From a virus: a DNA stretch of 23,128 nucleotides. A model generated the notes under the pieces. It was not told the origin of the DNA. It did not search any database and saw only the letters and a list, made by a program, of their open reading frames with translations. The DNA lies in the IMG/VR virus record IMGVR_UViG_3300009526_001064, positions 1 to 23,128 of that record. One strand, given 5' to 3'. Position numbers and translations under genes: made by a program. Every line of letters begins with the position of its first letter. Position 1 is the stretch's first letter. Shown piece after piece: positions 6,821-13,251 of this stretch.

Positions 6821-7472
6821 ATGGGGATCTAAAAGATTTGAAGGTAAACCATTATGTGATTTAGATGGGTTACCTATGATCAGAAGAGTGCATGATATAT
6901 GTGCGGCTTCTAAAATACCTACATTTGTTCTTACAGATGATGTTAGGGTTGCTAATGCAGTCAACGATAAGTGTACAGTTATTATAGATAAAAGAGAGTT
7001 TAACAATGGCACAGAGAGATGTGCTGGGGCAATTCAAACAGACTTCTTAAAGAAGTTTGATACCTTTATTAACGTGCAAGGCGATATGCCTGATGTTACT
7101 GGAAAAATGATAAACGAAATAAATGACATGAGTAGAGGTGTCTATTATAGTGGGGGTGTATCTACACTCTATGCTAAAATGGAAAAGCACTTGCAATCAG
7201 AACCAAATTGTGTTAAGATGGTTCATAACGATACAGAAGCACATTGGTTTGGTAGAGGTATAACCATGGGGTCTCATCACTTAGGTATCTATGGATACTC
7301 TAGAAATATGCTTGAGAAGTATGGGACTGTTCAAGATAAGTATGAAGAGCACGAAGGCTTGGAACAACTTAGATGGATAGCAATGGGCGAGGAGATCTGT
7401 ATTAGAAAGGTGGAGTTCGATGGTATTGAAATCAACACACCAGAAGATGCTGAGTGCTGGAATATAAGGTAG
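6789..7472 (+). CDS. kdsB: CMP-KDO synthetase (3-deoxy-manno-octulosonate cytidylyltransferase)
   Basis: Activates KDO as CMP-KDO for transfer by KDO transferases. The 227-residue protein, somewhat shorter than the usual ~250, has IPARWGSKRFEGKPL (8-22), PMIRRV, the TDD-x-RV strand at about 49-53, GTERC (73-77), FINVQGDMP (92-100) and HHLGIYGYSRNML (163-175), ending with GLEQLRW and INTPEDAE, all characteristic of KdsB. The ATG at 6789 overlaps kdsA by 32 bases, so the pair is translationally linked and probably functions together. Intermediate removal of the 8-phosphate would need KdsC, which is not obvious here; the small HAD protein at 7664 is a candidate or the host enzyme may serve. Confidence 0.92.
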   Translation: MTLSAILIPARWGSKRFEGKPLCDLDGLPMIRRVHDICAASKIPTFVLTDDVRVANAVNDKCTVIIDKREFNNGTERCAGAIQTDFLKKFDTFINVQGDMPDVTGKMINEINDMSRGVYYSGGVSTLYAKMEKHLQSEPNCVKMVHNDTEAHWFGRGITMGSHHLGIYGYSRNMLEKYGTVQDKYEEHEGLEQLRWIAMGEEICIRKVEFDGIEINTPEDAECWNIR

Positions 7473-7482
7473 AGGAAATATT

Positions 7483-7662
7483 ATGACAGAAGGACCATTT
7501 AAGGCCGCATTTGAAGCAGACACAGATGGAGTTCTGCGTAGAGAGATCATCACTTATAGAAAGAAAGATGGTCGCATAGTAAAAGAAATCGCATTCCGAA
7601 GTTACTATAAAAATGGTGATTACCATGACACTTCAGAATCAGTTCCGTTAGCGGAGAGATAG
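7483..7662 (+). CDS. Small hypothetical protein
   Basis: A 59-residue protein between kdsB and the HAD gene, preceded by AGAGGAAA seven bases before ATG, a clear ribosome binding site. The sequence is charged (ITYRKKDGRIVKEIAFRSYY in the middle), compatible with a small beta-sheet fold. No family recognised. Spacing of 10 bases upstream and one base downstream places it in the same operon. Confidence 0.72.
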   Translation: MTEGPFKAAFEADTDGVLRREIITYRKKDGRIVKEIAFRSYYKNGDYHDTSESVPLAER

Positions 7663-7663
7663 T

Positions 7664-7996
7664 ATGAAATATGTAATTGATATTGATGGCACCATTTGTA
7701 ATGAAGTTAAGAACTCAGATGGCACTAAAGATTATGCGGCACATGAACCTATGATGGATCGTATCGCAAAAGTCAACGCATTGTATGATGCTGGTCATAC
7801 TATTAAATATATGACTGCACGTGGGGTCGTAAGTGGTATTGATTACTATAGGCTAACCAACAATCAACTTATTCAATGGGGTGCGAGATTCCACGAACTG
7901 AGTGTGGGTAAGAAAGAACACTACGATATTTGGATTGATGATAAAGCCTTTTGGAGTGAAGACTTCTTTCGCAACACTGGTGAAACTTATGAGTAG
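7664..7996 (+). CDS. Small HAD-superfamily phosphatase-like protein
   Basis: A 110-residue protein beginning YVIDIDGTIC, with the HAD motif I D-x-D-G-T (Asp6, Asp8), a motif II Thr in YMTARG (49-54), Lys at about 84 and a late D-I-W-I-D-D (88-93) acidic motif. The compact size with no cap domain resembles phosphatase-like proteins annotated in capsule and lipopolysaccharide gene clusters. It lies shortly after kdsA-kdsB, so it could remove the 8-phosphate of KDO-8-phosphate in place of KdsC, although KdsC proteins are longer (about 180 residues). It may equally act on another sugar phosphate. Confidence 0.8.
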   Translation: MKYVIDIDGTICNEVKNSDGTKDYAAHEPMMDRIAKVNALYDAGHTIKYMTARGVVSGIDYYRLTNNQLIQWGARFHELSVGKKEHYDIWIDDKAFWSEDFFRNTGETYE

Positions 7997-8005
7997 GAAA
8001 GTGAC

Positions 8006-8353
8006 ATGATTGCTGGTAAAGTATGGGGATCTACAGAACTTGTAGAGGCCAATGGAGCATTAGAGTTCCATCGTATTGAAATGAATAAAGGTGGCATTTG
8101 TTCAAAACATCTACATGAGTTTAAGTGGAATGGCTTCTATGTGGAATCTGGACGTATGCTTATTCGTGTATGGCAAAATGATTATGACTTGGTTGATGAA
8201 ACTATACTTGAACTTGGGATGTATACTAAGGTCAAGCCGGGGGTGTATCATCAGTTTGAATGCCTTGAAGATGGTGTAGCGTTTGAGTTATATTGGGCAG
8301 AGTTTAATCATAATGATATTATAAGAGAGACGGTAGGAACCAATGCTGATTAG
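8006..8353 (+). CDS. Cupin-fold protein (sugar isomerase/epimerase-like)
   Basis: A 115-residue single-domain cupin. It starts with KVWGSTELVEANG, similar to the C-terminal cupin of type II mannose-6-phosphate isomerases and GDP-mannose pyrophosphorylase fusions. It has the first cupin motif H-L-H (35-37) ... GFYVESGRMLI and the second PGVYHQFE (77-84), giving plausible metal ligands. The ribosome binding site AGGAAAG precedes ATG. In this sugar-enzyme neighbourhood a sugar-phosphate isomerase role is possible, notably mannose/fructose 6-phosphate given the phosphomannomutase-like gene at 9382. Cupins are functionally diverse, so the activity stays open. Overlaps guaC by 11 bases. Confidence 0.78.
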   Translation: MIAGKVWGSTELVEANGALEFHRIEMNKGGICSKHLHEFKWNGFYVESGRMLIRVWQNDYDLVDETILELGMYTKVKPGVYHQFECLEDGVAFELYWAEFNHNDIIRETVGTNAD

Positions 8354-9389
8354 TGACGATATAAAACTAGACTACTCCGATGTTCTTATTAGACCAAAGA
8401 GGTCTACTTTAAAATCTCGTAAAGAGGTTGATCTATTAAGACCCATGAAGTTTAGAAATAGTGAACGCATATATCAAGGTGTTCCTATCATGGCGGCTAA
8501 TATGGATGGTGTCGGCACGTTTGAAATGGCAGATGCACTTTCTAAATTAGATATCTTCACTTGTCTGGTAAAGACATATAGCGCAGAAGACCTAGCAAAG
8601 TTCTTTAACCAATCTGATATAGAGAATACTATACATCGTCAACAGAATGTTGCCATGTCTATTGGCACATCAGATAGTGATTTAGAAAAGTTTAAAAAGG
8701 TATACAAACTTACTGATGGTATACTTAAATACCTATGCGTAGATGTAGCAAATGGTTACACAGAGATGTTCAGTAACTTTATATACGATTTACGTTCTAA
8801 CTATCCTGATCTAGTTATCATAGCGGGTAATGTTGTGACAGGAGATATGACACAGGAGTTAATCTTAAATGGTGCGGATATTGTTAAATGCGGTATTGGG
8901 CCGGGCAGTGTATGTACGACTCGTATACAAACAGGTGTTGGTTATCCTCAACTCTCAGCGGTTATTGAATGTGCTGATGCTTCTCACGGTCTCTCAGGCC
9001 ATATTATTGCTGATGGAGGTTGTACTACGTCTGGTGACATAGCCAAAGCTTTTGGTGCTGGTTCAGACTTTGTGATGCTTGGCGGTATGTTGGCTGGACA
9101 TGATGAAGGTGGTGGAGAAGTAGTGGACAACAAGATCAGTTTCTATGGTATGAGTTCAGAGACTGCCAACGACAAACACTTTGGTGGACTGAAAGACTAT
9201 AGAGCCTCAGAAGGTAAAGAGGTTAGTTTACCATATAAAGGACAAGTCGGAACTACTATACAAGCCATTCTTGGTGGAATAAGATCAGCTTCTACATATG
9301 TTGGAGCCGCTAAGATAAAAGACTTACCTAAGTGTACTACATTCGTTAGAGTGAACAATACTCACAACAGAGTATACGGAGATGGCTGA
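8343..9389 (+). CDS. guaC: GMP reductase
   Basis: Converts GMP to IMP with NADPH and release of ammonia, moving guanine nucleotides back to the IMP branch point and so toward adenine nucleotides. The 348-residue protein matches E. coli GuaC (347 residues) along its whole length: KLDYSDVLIRPKRSTLKSR near the start, PIMAANMDGVGTF, CVDVANGY, IAGNVVTGDMTQELILNGAD, the catalytic-Cys loop GIGPGSVCTTR, GVGYPQLSAVIECADA, DGGCTTSGDIAKAFGAGSDF, and the C-terminal FYGMSSETA...YRASEGKEV plus GGIRSASTYVGAAKIKDL. No CBS insert, as expected for GMP reductase rather than IMP dehydrogenase. All motifs look intact. It overlaps both neighbours, so it is part of the same operon as the sugar enzymes. Confidence 0.95.
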   Translation: MLISDDIKLDYSDVLIRPKRSTLKSRKEVDLLRPMKFRNSERIYQGVPIMAANMDGVGTFEMADALSKLDIFTCLVKTYSAEDLAKFFNQSDIENTIHRQQNVAMSIGTSDSDLEKFKKVYKLTDGILKYLCVDVANGYTEMFSNFIYDLRSNYPDLVIIAGNVVTGDMTQELILNGADIVKCGIGPGSVCTTRIQTGVGYPQLSAVIECADASHGLSGHIIADGGCTTSGDIAKAFGAGSDFVMLGGMLAGHDEGGGEVVDNKISFYGMSSETANDKHFGGLKDYRASEGKEVSLPYKGQVGTTIQAILGGIRSASTYVGAAKIKDLPKCTTFVRVNNTHNRVYGDG

Positions 9390-10092
9390 TAAGTTTATCT
9401 TTGATGTAGATGGAACCTTAACTCCTAGTAGAGGTAAAATAGACAAGAAATTTGGTACGTGGTTTCACAAATTCTGTGAATGGGCTGATCACGATGTGTA
9501 TCTAGTTACGGGAAGCGATAGACCTAAGACTGTAGAACAGATAGGCGAACCAATATATCACGTATGTGAACGTGTCTATAACTGTTCTGGTTGTGATGTG
9601 TATGAAGGTGATCGTAATATAAGAAGTAGTTCATGGGTCTTACCTGACATGGCAAGAGACTTTCTTGATCAATGCCTATATGAATCTGATTGGCCTACAT
9701 TAACGGGGTTGCATATTGAAGAAAGATGTGGTATGATAAACTTCAGTGTTGTAGGGCGTAATGCTGATAGCATTGATCGTAAAGCATATTACGAATATGA
9801 TAAGATATATTCAGAACGAGTTAAGATAGCAAAGGCTTTTAATACTATGTTTCCAGATTTACTTGCCAGTGTTGCTGGTGAAACTGGAATGGATATATCC
9901 GCTAAAGGAAATGACAAGTCACAGATCTTAAAAGACTTTGATGATAAAGACAGAATATATTTCTTTGGCGATAAAGTAGGTGTTGGTGGGAATGATTTCT
10001 TACTGGCTCAAGCATTAGAAGAATACGAATATGGGGCTACGCTCCATGTCAGAGATTGGAAAGATACATGGAAAGCACTGAAAGGGTTGTAG
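9382..10092 (+). CDS. Phosphomannomutase-like HAD enzyme (eukaryotic PMM type)
   Basis: A 236-residue HAD protein with the features of the eukaryotic-type phosphomannomutase family: FDVDGTLTPSRGKID (7-21), VTGSD in the motif II strand, a cap domain with GMINFSVVGRNA (about 117-128), then MDISAKGNDKSQILKDF and the final FFGDKVGVGGNDFLL. These enzymes interconvert mannose 6-phosphate and mannose 1-phosphate, feeding GDP-mannose. Phage versions may use other sugar phosphates. Begins by overlapping the guaC stop and overlaps the following cytidylyltransferase by 25 bases. Together with the cupin (8006) and the dehydrogenase (10510) it would fit a mannose/mannuronate route, but no GDP-mannose pyrophosphorylase is seen here. 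Confidence 0.8.
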   Translation: MADKFIFDVDGTLTPSRGKIDKKFGTWFHKFCEWADHDVYLVTGSDRPKTVEQIGEPIYHVCERVYNCSGCDVYEGDRNIRSSSWVLPDMARDFLDQCLYESDWPTLTGLHIEERCGMINFSVVGRNADSIDRKAYYEYDKIYSERVKIAKAFNTMFPDLLASVAGETGMDISAKGNDKSQILKDFDDKDRIYFFGDKVGVGGNDFLLAQALEEYEYGATLHVRDWKDTWKALKGL

Positions 10093-10517
10093 GGATAACC
10101 TTTAGCACTTTTGATCTACTACACGCAGGGCATATTGCTATGCTGAGAGAAGCAAAGACTAAATGTGATCACCTTATATGTGGTCTACAAGTAAATCCAT
10201 CTATAGATCGTAAAGACAAGAAAGCACCTGTGCAATCTCTGGTTGAGAGATGGACACAACTACAAGGTGTAAGTTATGTAGATGAAATAATTCCCTATGA
10301 AAACGAAAAAGATGTAGAAGACATCTTGCAATTATTTGAGATTCATGTTAGAATAATAGGTGAAGAGTATAAGCATACTACATTCACAGGAAGAAAGATC
10401 TGTGCCAAAAGAGGTATAGAGATTCGTTACAATAAGAGAGATCATAGATTCTCGTCTAGCGACTTGCGAGAAAGAGTGTATGATATAGAAGCAGAAAAGG
10501 ACACTTCAAATGATTGA
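10068..10517 (+). CDS. Nucleotidyltransferase, glycerol-3-phosphate cytidylyltransferase-like
   Basis: A 149-residue member of the HxGH nucleotidyltransferase superfamily, taking ATG 10068 as start (GGA at a good distance; the upstream TTG at 10056 is also possible). ITFSTFDLLHAGHIAMLREA carries the H19-A-G-H22 nucleotide-binding motif, YVDEIIPYE the conserved middle strand, and FSSSDLRERV the C-terminal S-S-x-x-[LI]-R motif. This size and set resemble TagD-type or ADP-heptose/FAD synthase-like cytidylyl- or adenylyltransferases. Substrate unknown: a polyol phosphate or heptose phosphate is plausible given the sugar genes. Overlaps its neighbours on both sides. Confidence 0.85.
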   Translation: MESTERVVGITFSTFDLLHAGHIAMLREAKTKCDHLICGLQVNPSIDRKDKKAPVQSLVERWTQLQGVSYVDEIIPYENEKDVEDILQLFEIHVRIIGEEYKHTTFTGRKICAKRGIEIRYNKRDHRFSSSDLRERVYDIEAEKDTSND

Positions 10518-11448
10518 AGAAGCGGCACTAAACCCCGTAGTTAAACGTAGGGAAAAGAACTTTAAGCTAGGGATCATTGGTCATGGTTTTGTTGGTAAGG
10601 CAGTGGACTATTGTTTTTCTGCTCAAGGTGTGGACAAGTTTATAATTGATCCTAAAGAAAATGACAATACACTACAAGACCTTTGTGATTGGGAACCTCA
10701 GTGTGTATTCATCTGTCTCCCAACTCCAGCAAAAGATGATGGCGGTGTGGATACTAAAGACATTGATGATGCAGTTATGCGGTTGGTTAACCTGACGGAA
10801 TCTTTTATTGTTATCAAGTCAACTGTTCCACCTGATGCTATTGATCGTCTCTCTCGTATAGATGGTCGTATTGTATACGAACCTGAGTTTCTACAAGAAA
10901 GTAATTCCAAACAGGATATGATAGAAGCACGTTTTAGGGTTTTTGGTGTACATCAACAAGAAGCCGCTCAACATCTAGAAGGATTGTATAACTTTTTTTC
11001 TTTGGCGAACCCTGCACAGGTTCTAACTATGTCTCCTGTTGAAGCATCCTTCTTTAAGTATACGGTAAATAACTACCTTTCTATGAAGGTAACCTTTATG
11101 AACCAACTTAAGAAAGTTATGGATGACTTTGGTGGTAGTTATAACCAGTTGTCACGTGCTCTAATGGTTGAACCTCGTATGGGGCATAGTCATATGAAGA
11201 TCCCCGGACCTGATGGTAAAGATGGATTTGGTGGGGCTTGCTTTCCAAAAGACTTATCCGCATTTATAAACTTTGTGGATACCAAGACAGATCAGTCTTC
11301 AGAGATATGGAAGACTGTGGAATTACTTAATAATGAAATTAGAAGTGAATACGATTTAAACGATAGAGAAAGAGAACAAAATGTCAACTTCGATAATGGA
11401 CAAACTGAAACAAAACAGCAAGATAAAGACAACGGAAGTCCTGATTGA
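10510..11448 (+). CDS. UDP-glucose/GDP-mannose-type sugar nucleotide dehydrogenase
   Basis: A 312-residue NAD-dependent enzyme that would oxidise a nucleotide sugar to its uronic acid. The dinucleotide motif is G24-H-G-F-V-G29 after a basic N-terminus; CLPTP (69-73), IKSTVPP (102-108) and YEPEFLQE (123-130) follow. The catalytic Lys is K183 in EASFFKYTVNN and the catalytic Cys is C244 in GFGGACFPKD. The family is usually 390 or more residues; here the C-terminal UDP-sugar-binding domain is missing or very short and is replaced by an acidic, Gln/Asn-rich tail. This short form recurs in phages. Substrate (UDP-glucose versus GDP-mannose) cannot be decided. The 3' end overlaps the uvsX gene by 68 bases. 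Confidence 0.85.
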   Translation: MIEEAALNPVVKRREKNFKLGIIGHGFVGKAVDYCFSAQGVDKFIIDPKENDNTLQDLCDWEPQCVFICLPTPAKDDGGVDTKDIDDAVMRLVNLTESFIVIKSTVPPDAIDRLSRIDGRIVYEPEFLQESNSKQDMIEARFRVFGVHQQEAAQHLEGLYNFFSLANPAQVLTMSPVEASFFKYTVNNYLSMKVTFMNQLKKVMDDFGGSYNQLSRALMVEPRMGHSHMKIPGPDGKDGFGGACFPKDLSAFINFVDTKTDQSSEIWKTVELLNNEIRSEYDLNDREREQNVNFDNGQTETKQQDKDNGSPD

Positions 11449-12439
11449 TTCCAAGTATTTTAATGATAAGGAGATGACTCCTACAGATGTGCCTATGATG
11501 AATGTGGCACTATCTGGTGATGTGGATGGTGGTTTCCAAGAAGGACTAACAGTTCTTGCTGGGCCATCAAAGCATTTCAAAACATCTTTTGCTTTAATGA
11601 TGGCTTCAGCATGGCTAAAGGCAAAACCTGATGCTGTAGTTATCTTTTACGATTCAGAGTTTGGGTCACCTCAGGCATACTTTGATCAGTTTGAAGTTGA
11701 TACAAGTCGAGTACTACATACTCCTATTACTAATGTAGAAGAGTTAAAGTTTGATCTTATTTCTCAGTTAGAGGCTATGGATGAAAAAGATAACGTTATG
11801 ATTATCATCGACTCTATAGGTAATCTAGCATCCAAGAAAGAACTAGAAGATGCGAAGGACGAAAAGTCTGTGGCAGATATGTCTCGTGCCAAAGCATTTA
11901 AGAGTCTGTTCCGTATGGTAACACCATACTTAAGCATGAAGAATATACCTATGATTGCAGTTAATCATACTTACAAAGAAATCGGATTATTCCCTAAAGA
12001 TATAGTCGGCGGTGGCACTGGTATAACCTATTCAGCCGATACTGTTTGGATTGTCGGAAGGCAACAAGATAAAAAGGGGACCGAAATACAAGGATATCAT
12101 TTTGTTATTAATGTTGAAAAAAGTAGATTTGTTAAAGAGAAGTCGAAAATACCTATTACTGTATCTTGGGATGGTGGTGTCAAGCATTACTCTGGCCTTC
12201 TCGATTGCGCTCTTGCTGGCGGTTATGTTACTAAGCCTTCCAATGGCTGGTATGCTGTGGTCGATCAAGACACTGGAGAAGTTGGATCTAAAGTACGGCA
12301 CGATGCCACTCTTGATGAATCCTTCTGGAATCCAATCTTTTCTGGCACAGATTTTAAAGAATTCTTAAAGAAGCAGTATCAGATAGGACATAGGTCTGTG
12401 GTTGACATGGATGCTATAGTCGAAGCAGTTGAAGACTGA
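11381..12439 (+). CDS. uvsX: UvsX RecA-like recombinase
   Basis: T4-type strand-exchange protein for recombination-dependent replication and repair. The 352-residue protein has the marine T4-like N-terminus (M-D-K-L-K-Q-N-S-K-I), then NVALSGDVDGG, Walker A GPSKHFKTS (61-69), a YDSEFGSP strand, Walker B VMIIIDSIG and NHTYKEIG, followed by the GGTGITYSADTVW loop-2 region. The ATG at 11381 gives a 68-base overlap with the dehydrogenase gene; an in-frame ATG at 11396 is an alternative, but the longer start fits the family. It is followed, as in T4 where uvsX lies upstream of gene 41, by the helicase, with two extra genes in between. Confidence 0.95.
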   Translation: MSTSIMDKLKQNSKIKTTEVLIDSKYFNDKEMTPTDVPMMNVALSGDVDGGFQEGLTVLAGPSKHFKTSFALMMASAWLKAKPDAVVIFYDSEFGSPQAYFDQFEVDTSRVLHTPITNVEELKFDLISQLEAMDEKDNVMIIIDSIGNLASKKELEDAKDEKSVADMSRAKAFKSLFRMVTPYLSMKNIPMIAVNHTYKEIGLFPKDIVGGGTGITYSADTVWIVGRQQDKKGTEIQGYHFVINVEKSRFVKEKSKIPITVSWDGGVKHYSGLLDCALAGGYVTKPSNGWYAVVDQDTGEVGSKVRHDATLDESFWNPIFSGTDFKEFLKKQYQIGHRSVVDMDAIVEAVED

Positions 12440-12950
12440 CCCTTGGCCCCACTTTATAGTAGATAACTTTTTTTCAGATAGAGACTTTGAAAATCTGGTA
12501 ACTGTATCTAAATCAATCTATGAAGATATATTGCCTAAAGAAAAAGTGATCAAAACTATACGCTCACTAGATGACTACTGGTCCAATACTTATGGATCAG
12601 TAGCACTAGAGTATCTCCATATACTTAATAGTGAAAAGACTGAATACTATGATAGGTTTCAGTTAGATATACAAGCAGTGCATGATGATGAGCCTTCTTC
12701 AGAGTTTGTTCATGTTGATCGTAAAGACAAAATACTTTCTATTGTAGTTTATGGTTGTCCTGATAATCATGTAGGAACTTTTATAGGCAATACCAAACAT
12801 AGTCTTAGTCCAGTTGAATGGAAACCTAACAGAGCCTTAATATTCTCAAGAGGTGAGAATACGTGGCATAAGTTTCCAACTACTGGACTTGGACCTAGAG
12901 TTACTTTTAATATAAATTTATATACGGATTATTTCAATGAAACAAAATGA
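12429..12950 (+). CDS. 2OG-Fe(II) oxygenase-like protein (short, prolyl-hydroxylase type)
   Basis: A 173-residue double-stranded beta-helix protein starting at TTG 12429, overlapping the uvsX stop by 11 bases; no ATG lies close. Iron ligands are H95-V-D97 (in EFVHVDRKDK) and H147 (NTWHKFP), with R157 (GPRVTFN) as the 2-oxoglutarate anchor, an intact 2-His-1-carboxylate set. The N-terminal PWPHFIVDNFFSD is typical of small phage and bacterial oxygenases of this kind. Substrate unknown; protein side chains or nucleic-acid bases are possible. Its place between uvsX and the helicase suggests a link to replication, but small oxygenases are scattered widely in marine phages. Confidence 0.82.
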   Translation: MKTDPWPHFIVDNFFSDRDFENLVTVSKSIYEDILPKEKVIKTIRSLDDYWSNTYGSVALEYLHILNSEKTEYYDRFQLDIQAVHDDEPSSEFVHVDRKDKILSIVVYGCPDNHVGTFIGNTKHSLSPVEWKPNRALIFSRGENTWHKFPTTGLGPRVTFNINLYTDYFNETK

Positions 12951-13233
12951 CGATTATGAACTAACCCCCGGTGATAATGATCACTGGAATATTAGAATCA
13001 AAACAGGAAAATATGTGGAAACTGTTTTTAACTTTGGTGAACTAAGGGTTGCAGAAGATGGCGAGACTATAAAGTTTACATCTACAGTAATATCAGGGGG
13101 GCTTGGTGATGATTGGATTGCACATGATGATCTTGATTGGCATCATACTACTGGAGATATCTTGTATGATATCCTAGAACAACAAGCTGAACGAGTAGAA
13201 AAAGACGCTGAAGGGGTTGTGTCTCCTAAATGA
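12937..13233 (+). CDS. Conserved small phage protein, unknown function
   Basis: A 98-residue acidic protein overlapping the oxygenase by 14 bases. The N-terminal half (YELTPGDNDHWNIRIKTGKY and the following GELRV strand) matches a domain I recognise as common in marine T4-like phages next to replication genes; it looks beta-rich. No function is known to me. It ends 18 bases before the helicase ATG, leaving a very short gap that holds a promoter-like sequence. Confidence 0.78.
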   Translation: MKQNDDYELTPGDNDHWNIRIKTGKYVETVFNFGELRVAEDGETIKFTSTVISGGLGDDWIAHDDLDWHHTTGDILYDILEQQAERVEKDAEGVVSPK

Positions 13234-13245
13234 TTATGGTATAAT
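13217..13245 (+). promoter_or_regulatory. Possible promoter immediately before the helicase gene
   Basis: TTGTGT (13217-13222), a 17-base spacer and a perfect TATAAT (13240-13245). The expected transcription start falls on or next to the A of the helicase ATG at 13252, and no Shine-Dalgarno sequence is visible, so a transcript from here would be leaderless. AT-rich chance occurrence is possible. Confidence 0.4.
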
Positions 13246-13251
13246 AATAAA

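Noticed and set aside
8343-9389. IMP dehydrogenase as the identity of the guaC gene
   Set aside because: No CBS insert, and the C-terminal FYGMSSETA...YRASEGKEV and overall length match GMP reductase rather than IMP dehydrogenase.
12911-12922. Perfect palindrome TATAAATTTATA and late-promoter-like TATAAATT
   Set aside because: It is inside the oxygenase gene at 12429-12950 (codons for NINLY), one base off the late consensus, and no suitable start follows on the minus strand.
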